Positions 49,906 to 61,849 of a DNA stretch of 64,000 bases are shown here, piece by piece. The position numbers and the translations under genes are program-made. The stretch lies in contig NW_004454163.1 of the NCBI RefSeq assembly GCF_000283155.1, positions 4,864,808 through 4,928,807 of the forward strand, in the 5' to 3' direction. Below the pieces are notes generated by a model. It was not told the DNA's origin, ran no database searches, and was given only the letters and a program-made list of their open reading frames with translations. Numbering within the stretch: the first letter of the stretch is position 1; each line of letters opens with the position of its first letter. This stretch comes from Ceratotherium simum simum. Taxonomy: Eukaryota; Chordata; Mammalia; Perissodactyla; Rhinocerotidae.

Positions 49906-51651
49906 AATTCCTCTATTTTTTTATTTTACCATGTTATAAACTGGCTTCTGTTCTCTCAACTTTATGGAATCTTTATTCATAAACCCCAGTAATTAGTATT
50001 TCTACTACCATCTGTAAAGAAGGAACTGCTATAGAATTAGTCCTCCAGTTATAAACAACTCTAAATCTGGAAAAATATATGAGACAACTGTTTTCAGACA
50101 TTGGAAAATAGTAGTGCAAGGCTTTGAGTCTCGAGAAAAGGAAATTCTTGCAGTTGAGCTCCACAATCACCAAGCTCTCTGCCAAGGACAATTCCTCAAC
50201 TGCAAGATAGAGATCCGAGGAACAGAGCAGAGCATGGAAGTCCTGCTGAGTAAGGGGCAAAGATTAGTGTCATGGGCAGTAGAGACATCTAGAATCTTCA
50301 GGGCAGGGAAGTGAAAAAGACAGAGCAGTACAGAGAAGGGCCCCCATAAATCCATGTGAGAGTGCCCTTTGAATCTGTAGATGAGGACTAGACTGCATCT
50401 ATGTGTAGAGTAAAATTACTTGAAGATTGAGAACAGATGCTATGGGATTGAAGAACAGAAATACTAGAGGCTGAATTGTGTTGGTGAAAAAGTATTGGCT
50501 AGAGATAAGGAGAAAGCTTAGAGGTCCAGTGCTGACAGAATGGAGAGATTTTGTCAACACCTTAATAAACTTGACTCATAGCTGAGACACCAGGAAAGTC
50601 ACATCTTAGGAGCAAGGATTGTACATTAGAGTAAGACCTCCTCTAGATCCACTCTAAAAATCTAAAATCAAGCAATGACAGAATATGCAGAGATAAAGAA
50701 GTTAGCCAAATTAGAGAGGATTGGTAAATGCCTTGGGTTTTTCACACATCTGCATAAAACCAAGCGTACACCAGTTTAAGAGGATCAAATGGTAACTGAG
50801 CTGCTTGCTGGAAAAAGAATCAATTCTCTTCAGAGAAAGATAACATAATCCAATCTTTACAATGAATACACAGATGTCCAGTACTGAATCATACAAAGAA
50901 ACAGGAAAATGTGTTTTAATAGTCTGAACCCAAGATGGCCCAGAAGTTGTATTTAGCAGACAAAGATTTTAAAGTAGCTATTATAAATATATTCAAAAAG
51001 GGAAGGAAAAAATACCTTCAAGTAATTGAAGGAAAACATGGTCTTAATAAGAGAGTCTCAGCAGAGAAATGGAAACTACGAAAAAAAACCAAGTGGAAAT
51101 TCTGCAACATAAAAGTATGACAATATAAATTTTAAGAAAAACTGGTTTGACTTAGCAACAAATTAGACATGGCAGAGTAAAGAATGAATGTGCAGATGAA
51201 CTGATAGAAATTATCTAATCTGAAGTACAGAAAGAAAAATTTAAAAAGAAAACCAAACAGATGCTCTAGGAATTGTGGGATAAAAATCAAACAGTTTAAC
51301 ACACGTGAGGCTGAAGTTCCAGAAGAAGAGAATGAAATTTGGAGTGAAAGATATTTGTGGAAATAACGGCCAAAAAATTTCAAAATTTGATGAAAAACAT
51401 TGACTTACACATCTAAGAAGTTCAGCAAATCCCAAACAACTAAAGTATAAAGAGAACTACATCTGGGAGCATCATAGTCAAATTGCTGAAAACCAATAAT
51501 AAAGAGGAAATTTTTAAAGGTGCCAGAAAACAAAAGGACACACTATATAAAGGGGACATGGATATAAATAACTGCTACATTTCTCATCAGAAACAATACA
51601 GGACAGAATATAATAGAAAAATATCTTTAAAATGCATGTAGACAGGCAGGA

Positions 51652-51692
51652 AAAAAGGAAGGAAGGAAGGGAGGAAAGGAGGGAGGGAGAAA
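51652..51692 (+). repeat. GGAA/GGGA purine microsatellite
   Basis: Imperfect GGAA and GGGA units in a purine-only tract within the HAL1-like element. Confidence 0.85.
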
Positions 51693-52213
51693 TATTAAAG
51701 AAAAAATAATAAATTAGACTTCATCAAAATCAAAACATTCAGCTCCTCAAAAAGATATTATAATAAATGAAAAGATAAGCAAGAGAATGGGAGGAAATAT
51801 ATATATCTGACAAATGACTTATATCTAGAACATGTGGAGAAAATTTACAACTTCCTGTACAGGAAGACAACCCAATAAAAAACGGGCATAAGACTTGGAC
51901 TCTTCCAAAAGACAATCTACAAATAACTAGTAAGCATGTAAAAAGATGCTCAACATCATTAGTCATCAGGAAAGTGCAAATTTAATTCACAGTACAGAAC
52001 CACTTCACAATCACTATAATGCCTAAAATTAAAAATGTTGGCAAAGCTAACATTAGTGAGGATATAGAACAAGTAGAACTCATAGATTGCTGGTGGAAAT
52101 GTAAAATACTTCTTGGCAGTTTCTTTAAAAGTTAGGCATTCACTTAGCATATGACTCAGCCTTCCACTTCTATGTATTTACCCAAGATAAATAAAAATAC
52201 GTCCATAAAAAGA

Positions 52214-52333
52214 CTTGTGTGTTCAGATGATAGCTCAGGGTGAATCTTCCTCAAGCAAAAAAAGAGGGAGATTGGCAACAGGTGTTAGCTCAGGGCGAAT
52301 CTTCCTCCTCAAAAAAAAAAAAAGCCGTGTGTT
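52214..52333 (+). mobile_element. 5'-truncated ERE (tail only) with imperfect TSD
   Basis: Two tail units (..ATAGCTCAGGGTGAATCTTCC.. and ..TTAGCTCAGGGCGAATCTTCC..) and an A13-type run. The head is missing. The flanks CTTGTGTGTT (52214-52223) and GCCGTGTGTT (52324-52333) agree in the last 7 bases, suggesting a real truncated insertion. Confidence 0.75.
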
Positions 52334-52757
52334 ACGTATTCATAACAGCTTTATTCTAATAGCCAAAAAATTAGAAAATCCCAAATTTCCATCAATGGCA
52401 AAACAGATAAACAAATTGTGCAATGTTAATAAAAAGGATTCAGCAATAAAAATGAACAAACTATTGATATATTCAACAACATGGATGAATCTCACAGATC
52501 TTTTTCTAAGTCTTTGAAAGAAGCTGGACACAAAAGACCATAAATGGAATTATCCCAATTATTTGAAACTTTAGAATGGTAAAACTAAAATCTTATCAGT
52601 GAATAAAGGAGACCAGGTAGAGTGATACTGACTACAAAGGGCATGAATGAACTTTCTGGAAAGATGGAAGTTTCTATATCCTGTTTAAAATGGTAGTTAA
52701 ATGGACGTGTACATTTGTCAAAAGTGATTGACCTGAATGCTTGAAATAAGTGGATTT

Positions 52758-53034
52758 TATTGTACTTAAATTCTTTTTTTTTTTTGTGAGATCAGCCCTG
52801 TGCTAACATCTGCCAAGCCTCCTCTTTTTTTTTTTTGCTGAGTAAGACTGGCACTGGGCTAACATCCATGCCCATCCTCCTCCACTTTATATGGCACGCC
52901 ACCACAGAATGGCTTGCCAAGCAGTACATCGGTGCGCGCCCAGGATCTGAACCGGTGAACCCCGGGCTGCTGCAGTGGAGCGCGCATACTTAACCACTTG
53001 TACCACCAGGCTGGCCCCCTATTGTACTTAAATT
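52758..53034 (-). mobile_element. ERE SINE, short subtype, 15-bp TSD
   Basis: Head at about 53019 on the minus strand, with ..AAGTGGTTAAGTATGCGC... The TSD TATTGTACTTAAATT is at 52758-52772 and 53020-53034, identical. Inserted into the 3' UTR of the HAL1-like element. Confidence 0.94.
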
Positions 53035-53056
53035 TTAGCTCAATAAATTTGTTTTA

Positions 53057-53569
53057 TAAAGAGACCACTAACCATACCTTAGTGACAGAATTCAATAACC
53101 TCATATCATCCTTCTTCTCTTTTAACTCTTTATACTATAGAACATATTAGACAACACTTCCTTGAAATGTTCTTTAATAGTTTTCTCTCACTTTATCACC
53201 TATTTCTCCTCATATTCCTTAATCATGAATACTTGGTAAGAAATAATCTTCTTTTTCTATATTCTCCCCCTTAGTCATCTCCTCTAAGTGCTTGACTATC
53301 AATTAAACATCACTAGACTTAGCTTTACCCTGAACTCCTTGCCAAATCTACAAATCTTCCAAAACCTATCTTTCCTAGAGCCCAACCCTGGCACTGAATG
53401 TAGAGAAGGGAAGGTTGGACTTGCAGGATCCTATGTAGGATGGAAGGATGAGAGTTAAAATTAGAATGTACCTATTGAGAAATTAATATACCACTCATGA
53501 ATAAACCTAAAGCTATAGGATATATTGGAGTATATGACGAAGCCATTTGGTTTAAAACTAATTCGGCCT
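53057..53569. other. Intron, unassigned
   Basis: Pyrimidine-rich text with faint L2-like flavour. No confident call. Confidence 0.35.
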
Positions 53570-54240
53570 GACCTTGTTTTTCCAAAAGGGCCTGATGTGG
53601 CCTGTTTAGCATACACTGTACATCTGCTTTAAATATTTACTATGTCGCAAAGACAAGAACGATGTCCTTAAAGTTAGGAATGTTGCCTCCCCCATATCAG
53701 CATTTCTTTAAGGATAAACATTTCTCCCTAAACTAAGGATTAATTACTGACTTGCTGTGCTCATTTTGTGACCACTGACCTGCTGTTTTCGTCGATCGGC
53801 TGTGCCAGCAAAGTAATCTCGTGACAACTGTAAAAGGGACATCCTATCATACGTGATGTATGCTCTTTGTTCCAAGACAGTATATAACCATTCTGTATTT
53901 CTTTTTTTCTTTTTGGTGAGGAAGATTCACCCTGAGCTAACATCTGTTGCCAATCTTCCTCTTTTTGCTTGAAGAAGATTGTCCCTGAGCTAACATCTGT
54001 GCTTTGTATGTGGGACACCACCACAGCATGGCTTGACGAGTGGTGTGTAGGTCCACACCCAGGATCTGAACCCATCAACCCCGGGCCGCCAAGGGCCCAT
54101 GTCAACTTAACCAGTATGCCACTGGGCTGGCCCCTATATAACCACTCTGTACACCCCACTTCTTTGATGCCCTTCCTTCCTTGGGGAAGGAAGGCCCGAG
54201 GCTAGTCCTCAGATCTGGCTCATAACAAACTCACCCCAAT
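53570..54240 (+). mobile_element. ERV1-like solo LTR interrupted by an ERE
   Basis: An LTR-like layout: an upstream GC-mixed U3-type region, TATATAAC at 53881-53888, then (past the ERE) ..CACCCCACTTCTTTGATGCCC... The resemblance is to gammaretrovirus-class LTRs. No viral genes are present, and the ends are approximate. Confidence 0.5.
53881..54151 (-). mobile_element. ERE SINE with 17-bp TSD containing a TATA box
   Basis: The flanking repeat TATATAACCAtTCTGTA is at 53881-53897 and TATATAACCAcTCTGTA at 54135-54151 (16 of 17). The element body is 53898-54134, with the minus-strand head near 54134 (GGGGCCAGCCCAGTGGCATA on the sense strand). Confidence 0.92.
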
Positions 54241-54980
54241 TTTTAGTTATAAATTGATTATGGATTATTTGCATCGATACCACAAATAAGGAAGTAAAAA
54301 AATTCATGACATCAGTCAACTAAAATGCCAAAGCCAGAAAAGCTACAGAGAAAAAGGAACAAATACATTTGTATGATCAAATATAAAGCTTAAAAAGATA
54401 AGGGAGACATACAGAGGGAGCTCCAAGATGAGAGGGCTCTGACACATTCCAAGCAGTGAGAAGGGTGCCTGGCACAGAGCTGATACTCAGGAACTATTTG
54501 GCAAATAAAAAAATGATGAGAAAGTAAAGAGGTACCAAAATAAAACTTTTAGTTATGGGCCCTCCTCCAATCTATTTATTATTAAAACATTTGGACTTTA
54601 TCAAGGCCAGAAAGCCAGATGTAGTCTTGAAGGGACCAAACTCATTTGCAAATCCAGTTATTTCTAAAACTAAACTCATCTTCATTTCACTCAATCTCCT
54701 TTCCTTTCTTACTTCTCTGTTCCCATTATCAAAGTTTTGCAACAGTTAAATCATCATTAAATCTTCTTTTCATTCAAGTGCCTATATCAATATACCTAAT
54801 CAGTTTACCAAATCTTATCAATTCCTTTGTAATGTCCGTTTAATCCCTATCTTTCATATCCACTGATCCTTCACAGAGCACTCCTTATTACCTTAAGCCT
54901 AGACAATAATAAGATAATCTGTTTCCATATTTTCTCCTGTAGCCAAATATTCTGTATAGCACACTCAAGACTCATATTCC

Positions 54981-55503
54981 TGATACTGGCTCAAGACAAG
55001 GTTGACATAAGGGAAGCCATATTGTAAAAAGAGAAACCCTATTGTAACTTTGAATGACCTCTGAATAACTAACCCAGCTGGATATGCACCCTCCAGGAGA
55101 TCTAACTGTTCTGTAGATTTTACAACCCCTGCTTGTGCATCTACCTCCTAGCTGCGATAAGATGATAACTCTGTTCTTTTGAGTTCCTTGGGAATGTGAT
55201 GACCCCCAAACAGAGAGTCTGTGATGATAGCCGTCATCAATGACAACTGAAGGATCTGGTGTGGTGACAAACAGTCTGTAACACACAAGGGTCAACATTC
55301 CTAACCCCGTCCCCTATAACCCCCAGGCCTATATAACTGCCGTGAGATTTTGTGCCCCCTTAAGATGTTTCTTTCAGACATGAGTCGGCCATCTTCCCCC
55401 TTGCTAGCAAGCTGTAATAAAATGTCCTTTCTTTCCTACCCCCTTGCCTCTTGACTACTGGCATGTCTTGCAGTGAGCAGAAGACCCTCCTTGGGCAGTA
55501 ACA
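54981..55503 (+). mobile_element. ERV1-like solo LTR
   Basis: Begins TGATACTGGCTCAAGACAAG and ends ..TTGGGCAGTAACA (TG..CA). It has TATATAAC at 55330-55337 and AATAAA at 55416-55421, about 80 bp apart as in an R region. The flanks ATTCC (54976-54980) and TTTCC (55504-55508) match at 4 of 5. The text (..CAAGCTGTAATAAAATGTCC..) is gammaretrovirus-like. No internal viral sequence remains. Confidence 0.7.
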
Positions 55504-55554
55504 TTTCCAAGCAAAAGATTTGGTTATGTAGCATCCCTACTCAAATATATATAT

Positions 55555-55964
55555 GACCAGAGACTGAGAAATAAAGTTCACGCTCTTGAGCCTGAAATTC
55601 AAAATGCTTTTTGACTGCACTTCAATCATTTCCAGCTTTATTTTTAACCAATTATCTGAACATTTCTGAATCCTCCCTATGCTATAGTCAAAGTAATTTA
55701 TTTTACCCATATTTTGTGCTATTTTATCACTGTTATCTGACTTACTCTGTTCTTCTTGCTTAAATTCCCTCCTTACTTTCCTTTTCATATCCATATGCAC
55801 CCTTGAAGATTCAGTTTCAAATCTGTTCTTATACATTAATAGTTCTCTTAATCCTTAGAGACCATACAAATTGGCCTTACTCGAAACTCTGAAGATATTT
55901 CTTGCTTATAGTACATTTGTCATGTACTACTGTGATACTGTGACTTACAAGAAGAAAAATATGT
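55555..55964 (+). mobile_element. Probable L2 fragment
   Basis: ..AATAAAGTTCACGCTCTTGAGCC..AAATGC..GACTGCACTTCAATC.., ..CTTGCTTAAATTCCCTCC.. and ..CACCCTTGAAGATTCAG.. follow L2 order with heavy decay. Confidence 0.5.
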
Positions 55965-56960
55965 TTGGTCTTTGTCCCTATCTCTGGCACAGAGATCCTA
56001 AAACTCTTGGAATTTCCTAGGTGCTGAGAGCAATAAGGGTGTCTTTTGTTATTTTAATGAGGTGACTTTTGGACCCCCACCTGAGGATGGGGGCTGGTTG
56101 CCCAGAGAACCAACCACATGCTTGGAGGGTTGGAACTTGCAGTCCCACCTCAGACCTCTGAGGAGGTGAGAGGGGCTGGAGGTTGATTCAATCACCAATG
56201 GTCAATGATTTAATCAAACATGGTTATGTAATGAAGCCTCCATAAAAACCTAGGGGGCCAGCCCGGTGGCGTAGCGGTTAAGTCCTCATGCTCTGCTTCA
56301 GTGGTCCAGGGTTCGAAGGTTCAGATCCCGGGCACGGACAGATGCACCACTTACCAAGCCATGCTGTGGCGACATCCCGTATAGAGGAAGATGGGCACGA
56401 ATGTTAGCCCAGGGCCGGTCTTCCTCAACAAAAAGAGGAGGATTGGCAAAGGATGTTAGCTCAGGGCTAATCTTCCTCACCAAAAAGAAAACAAAAGGAC
56501 AGGGTTAGGAGAGCTTCCAGGTTGCTGAACATGTGGAGATTTGGGGAAAGTGGCAAGCTTGGAGAGGTCACAGAAGCCCTTTCCCCAGACCTTGCCCTAT
56601 GGATTTCTTCCATCTGGCTGTTCCTGAGTTATATCCTTTTATAATAAACCAGTAATCTAGTAACTAAAATGTTTCTCTGAGTTCTGTGAGCCGCTCTAGG
56701 AAATTAATCAAACCCAAGGGGAGATGGGGTCATTGGAACCTCCAATCTACAGTGATTGGTCAGAAGCACAGGTGATAACCCGGGCTTTTGACTGGCCTCT
56801 GAAGTTGGGGTAGCTGTGGTCTTCCCTTACCCTGTGGGATGTGAAGCTATCCCTGGGGAGATAGTGTCAGACTTGAGTTGAATTGTAGGATACCCAGCTG
56901 GTGTCTGAGAATCGATGGTAGGGAAACCCCATGCCTACACATCAAAATTGGGTGTAGAAC
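55965..56960 (+). mobile_element. Ancient LTR-like repeat interrupted by an ERE
   Basis: Left part ..GAGGTGACTTTTGGACCCCCACCTGAGG..ATGAAGCCTCCATAAAAACC.. and right part ..GGACAGGGTTAGGAGAGCTTCCAGG..TATCCTTTTATAATAAACCAGTAATCTAG..GGACACCCAGCTGGTG-like.. belong to one common mammalian repeat. The subfamily is not named. Confidence 0.6.
56254..56487 (+). mobile_element. ERE SINE
   Basis: Head GGGGCCAGCCCGGTGGCGTA, ..TAGCGGTTAAGT.., B-box-like ..GGTTCAGATCCCGGG.., and two tail units. No clear target-site duplication; the preceding repeat resumes as ..AAAAGGACAGGG... Confidence 0.92.
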
Positions 56961-56974
56961 CTTTTAACTACCTC

Positions 56975-57160
56975 ATGTTATCTCTGCTATTACTCTATAT
57001 AAACATTTTTTTCTGTTGTGTTGTACTAATTGATATATAGTTATATTTTATTTGGCCTGCGAGATTATACATGCCATATAAGGATCATTTCTTAAATATC
57101 TTTGTACTCTAATAGCACATGTACAGTGTCTTAAATTAATTGGTTCATAAATCAATCATT
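56975..57160 (+). mobile_element. Possible L2 3' end
   Basis: ..GCGAGATTATACATGCCATATAAGG.., ..TAGCACATGTACAGTGTC.. and ..AATCAATCATTTG.. vaguely match the L2 3' end. Confidence 0.35.
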
Positions 57161-57917
57161 TGATATTTTTAAAAATCTGTCCAAAACTAACTATGGCCCA
57201 TAACTAACTATGGGCAATAAACTCTAAGCTAAGACATTAAAATCCTATTCAAGATTTCTATTGGACAGATATAGGAAAAGAATCATAATGGTAACTTATC
57301 CCAATTTTATCCTGTCAAACTGAAAATCTCCACAGCAGAAATTTACCAAAATCAAGATGAAAATTTTTTGATAAATAAAGAGTTCTCTACCAGAATGATC
57401 TGTGACGAAACAAATACAAAACCCTATAGGTGAAATGTATACATTTCCTCACTTCTTTCTACCTCTTTCCACATCCAACATCAGAGATACTTTCAGAGAT
57501 CATGTATTATGGATTCTCATTTTATGTTCTCAATCAATGAACAATTTTTAATTCTGGATTTCACACCCACAAAACATTAGTCTTCTTTCTTTTTCTTCTA
57601 AGAAACATATTCTCAATGAACTGGAATGGTTCTAGTACCTGGCAGTCCCAGCATAGGGATAAAGAAAATGTTTATTTTAAAAATTCATACATTTCTGAAA
57701 TTGTAAACAATTCTATGAACCAAATTGCTATTAACAATATATTAATAAAATATATTACAATATTGTACTCTTAATATTATATAGCATTACTATGTTAACT
57801 ATTAATGACATTTAGGGTTTATTTCTTAATAAAAACATAATATTGACATCACAAACTAATGAGTAAATATAAATATATCTTACATAGATTACTATACAAT
57901 TTACATTCAGTCCTTAC
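57161..57917. other. Intron, nothing recognised
   Basis: No named repeat next to the exon at 57918. Confidence 0.45.
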
Positions 57918-58010
57918 CTTCAGTATTTGTCATTTTACTTTCACAAAAAATCTCAACTGCTTCCTTAGGGGCACCAAAAAGAACCAAAGCTTGTGATGTT
58001 GCATTGTCTT
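57918..58010 (-). CDS. CCDC178: CCDC178 coding exon (N-terminal part, first recognised exon)
   Basis: A 93-nt exon on the minus strand. The acceptor is a pyrimidine-rich tract ending TTCTTTTTAG just right of 58010; the donor is GTAAGG just left of 57918. The open frame takes one base from an upstream exon, then reads DNATSQALVLFGAPKEAVEI and continues to ..ESKMTNTE, leaving one base (phase 1) that completes a Gly codon with the exon at 45974. The other two frames are interrupted or do not join. It contains one in-frame Met, but the incoming phase shows that at least one coding exon lies upstream. Gene identity rests on the joined chain of exons and my recall of human CCDC178; this exon by itself is the least certain of the eight. 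Confidence 0.78.
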
Positions 58011-58226
58011 CTAAAAAGAAAACAATAACTTCAGTGAGCAGTTAATATAAATTTTTAAAATAAGCAAAATAATGTACAAAACTATGTTGTGAAAGTGTTC
58101 CTTGATAAAGCAACTATAATACAAATATTAACTAAAACCCACAGGAGAATATCTTTATATGTTTTCTCTGTTTTCATCAGTTGGCTTAACTCTCACAAGA
58201 AGGTATTCAAAATAGCATGCAGCTAT

Positions 58227-61200
58227 TAAAAGCAAACAGAGAGACTGTCCAGAGTGACGTCACCAAAATGGAAGAGTAGGAGACTCCAGTCTCCATCCCC
58301 CAACAACGATCAACAGCTAGATACCTATCCACAAACAAAAATAGCTCTGGGGGAGCTCAGGAGTCCACTTAAGAAAGTTCAGCAACACAGAGGAACAAAA
58401 AACCTGAGAATAACCAGACAAAAAGGGAAAGAAGATAGCTTCATTTTGCCTGCATCATCCCATCCCCCAGGCAGACACTGCTCATTACCAAGAAGGAACA
58501 CTCCAGCTAAAAATAGTTCCCCTCACTGTGAAAGGGAGAGCGGGCTGAACAACCAGCTTCCCCACCTTTTTGGGGCACTACTTCGGTTGCACCCCACCCA
58601 GAGACTACTAAAGCTGAGATGTATAGAGATGTCTTGGAACAAGGAAGAAGGACAGAAGCGATCAATATCAGTCATGCAGAGGAAGTGATCATGGTTTCCA
58701 ATGGTCTGCTTTGCAAAGGACCCCAGCCACTTTGCCAGCAAAGTTGTCTGTTTAGAAATGATGGAGAGAAAAAGAGTTTCCCAGACAAACAAGAGCTGAG
58801 GGAGTTCATCGCCACTAGATCTGCCTTACAAGAAATGCTGAAAGGAGTTCTTCAAGCTGAAATGAAAAGAATCTATTAGTGACATGAAAACATATGAAAA
58901 TATAAAATACATCAGTAAAAGTAAGCATACAGTCAAATTCAGAATACTCCAATACTGTAATATGGTGGTGTGTTAATCACTTAACTCTAGTATAAAGATT
59001 AAAGAACAGAAGTATTAAAATTAGCTATAGCTGAAATAATTAATAAATACACAATATAAACAAATGTAAACTGCGACATCAAAAACGTAAAATGTGGGGG
59101 GGGATAAAAAGGTAGAGTTTTTGTATGTGATTGAAGTTAAGCCGTAATCAGCTTAAAATAGACTGTTATAGCTATAAAATGTTTCATGTAAGCCTCAAGG
59201 TAACCACAAAGCAAAAACCTACAGTAGATATGCACAAGAAAAAAAGAAGGGAATCAGAGTATACCCTGATATGGAAAATCATCAGTTCACAAAGGAAGAC
59301 AACAAGAGAGGAAGAAATGAACAAAGGAACTACAAAACAGGCAGACAACAATCAACAAGATGGCATTAATAAGTCCTTAGCTGTCAATAATCACTTTAAA
59401 TGTAAATGGATTAAATTCTCCAATCTAAAGGCATAGAGTGGTTGAATGGATTTAAAAAAAAAAAAAGACCCAACTAGATGCTACTACAAGAGACTGGTTT
59501 TAGCTATGACACATATAGGCTCAAAGTGAAGGGATGGAAAAAGATATTCCATGCAAATGGAAACCAAAAGACATCAGAGGTAGCTATACTTAGACACAAC
59601 AATCCCATTTTCAATAGCATGAAAAGAATAAAATATTTAATAATAAATTTAGCCAAGAAAGTGAAAGATCTATACATAAAAAACTATAAGACATTGAAGA
59701 AAGAAATTGAAGAACACAAATAAATGGAAAGATGTCCCATGTTCATGGATCAGAAGAGTAAATATTGTTAAAATGTCCATTCAATTCAATCCATATCAAA
59801 ATTCCAGTGGCATTTCTCACAGAAACAGAAATATAAAAAATAATCCTAAAATTCATATGGAAACACAAAAGGTCCCGTATAGCCAAAGTATTCTTGAGAA
59901 AGAACAACAAAGCTGGAGGCATCACACTTCCTTATTTCAAATTATATTACAAAGCTATAATAAACAAAACAGTATGGTACTGGCATAAAAACAGACATAG
60001 ATCAATAGAACAAAATAGAGAGCCCAGAAATAAATCCATGCATATACAATCACTAATATTTGACAAGGGAGCCAAGAATACTCAATAGGGAAAAGACAGT
60101 CTCTTCAATAAAATGGTGTTAGGAAAACTGGATATTCACATGCAAAAGAAAGAAACTGGATCCCTATATTATACCACTCACAAAAAATTAACTTGAAATG
60201 AATTAAAAACTTAAATGTAAGACCTGAAACCTTAAAACTTCTAAAAGAAAACATAGGGAAAAAGCTCCTTGACATTGATCCTGTTAAGGATCTTTTCGAT
60301 ATGACACCAAAAGCACAACCAACTAAAACAAAAATCAACAAGTGGGACTACAACAAGCTAAAAAGCTTCTGCACAGCAAAAGAAACAACATAACGAAAAG
60401 GTAACCTACAGAATAGGAGAAAATATTTTCAAACCATCTATCTGATAAGAGGTTAATATCCAAAATATATAAAGAACTCATACAACTCAAAAGCATAAAA
60501 AGAAATAATCCAATTAAAAAATGAGCAAAGGATCTGAGTAGACATTTTTCCAAAGACGACATACAAATAGCCAACAAGTACACAAAAAGGTGCTCAACAT
60601 CACTAATCATCCGGGAAATACAAATCAAAACCACAATGAGATATCACTCACACTTGTCAGAATGGCTATTATTAAAAAGACAAGAGATAACAAATGTTGG
60701 TGAGGATGTGGAGAAAAGGGAACCCTTATACACTGTTGGCATGAATATAACTTTGTACAGCCACTATGGAAAACAGTTCGGAGGTTCTTCAAAAAATTAA
60801 AAATAGAACTGCCATGTGGTCCAGCAATTCCATTCTGGGTATATATCCAAGGGAAATAAAATCACTATCTTGAAGTGATATCTGCATTCCACTGTTCACT
60901 GCAGTATTATTCGCAATAGCCTTGATATGGAAACAATATCACTGTCCCTCTATGGATGAATGGATAAACAAAATGTGGTGTATGAATATACAGTGGGATA
61001 TTGCTCAGCCATAAAAAGGAAGGAAATCCTGCCAACTGCAACAACATAGATGGACCTTGAGGGCATTATAGTAAGTGAAATGAGTCAGACAGAGAAAGAC
61101 AAATACCATACCATCTCACTTATATGTGGTATCTAAAAAAGGCAAACTCATAGAAACAGAGAGTAGAACGGTGGTTGCCAGGAGCCGTAGGATGATACTG

Positions 61201-61526
61201 GTTAAAGGGAACAAACTTCCAGTTATAAGAGGACTAAGTTCTGGGGAATCTAAGGTACAGCATGGTGACTGTAGTTAACAATACTGTATTGTATACTTGA
61301 AAGTTGCTATGAGAGGAGATTTTAAATGTTCCTCTCATAACAACAACAAGAACAAAATAGTAATTATGTGAAGTGAAGGATGTGTTCAATAATCTCATTG
61401 TGATAAACATTTCACAATATATACATGTATCAAATCATCACATTGTACACATTAAATATACACAATGTTACACGTCAAGTGTATCTCAATAAAGCTGGAA
61501 AAATAAAATAAATAAAAGCAAACAGA
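58227..61526 (+). mobile_element. L1 with both ends and 14-bp TSD but internally deleted
   Basis: The direct repeat TAAAAGCAAACAGA is at 58227-58240 and 61513-61526. Between them are a 5' UTR-like start (..GTGACGTCACCAAAATGG..), a little ORF1-end text (58750-58870), the start of ORF2 (59390-59590), then a jump at about 59588 straight to the distal part of ORF2 (..ACAATCCCATTTTCAATAGC..) and a full 3' end (..TATCTCAATAAAGCTGG + A-rich). ORF1 and the reverse-transcriptase core are missing. It lies antisense to CCDC178. Confidence 0.9.
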
Positions 61527-61849
61527 TAAATCATTATGTGCTGATATAGAAAGTAGTCCAAAATATGCTGTTAAGTGAAAACCAGCAAGACAAAACTTTG
61601 TAGGTAAGCTTTGTCATCACTTTCTGTTTCTTAAAATAATGACGCAGAGGTTGATATATAGGTATATGTAGATGCATATAAAATGTATATATCAAGAAAC
61701 TGTTTGGACTGGTTACCTTTGGAAAGAGTGAATGTAGAGACAGAAGGGAAATTTTATATTTAATTTTACAATTTCTGAAGCATTTAAAAATTCTCAAATA
61801 TAAGAATATATTATTATTTGTTTGACAGTTTATTATAAAGTTAAATATA

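Larger units (their letters stand above)
49980..53056 (+). mobile_element. HAL1-like / old L1 element lacking most of ORF2
   Basis: ORF1-type text (50930-51560: ..TTAGCAGACAAAGATTTTAAAG.., ..GAAGTTCCAGAAGAAGAG.., ..ATCATAGTCAAATTGCTGAAAACC..) is followed almost directly by ORF2 C-terminal and 3' UTR text (51720-52215, 52330-52770), with no reverse-transcriptase core. The 3' end continues past an ERE to about 53056 (..AGCTCAATAAATTTG). The element is interrupted by an ERE fragment at 52224 and a full ERE at 52773. Confidence 0.65.

Noticed and set aside
51739..51966. Minus-strand open frame in the HAL1-like element
   Set aside because: It is the reverse strand of L1 3' text; the same hydrophobic antisense frames recur in other L1 copies here.
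53761..54159. 132-codon open frame on the minus strand
   Set aside because: It spans an ERE and an LTR; the translation comes from repeat sequence.
58254..58688. 144-codon open frame on the plus strand
   Set aside because: It lies in the 5' region of the L1 at 58241; not a host gene.
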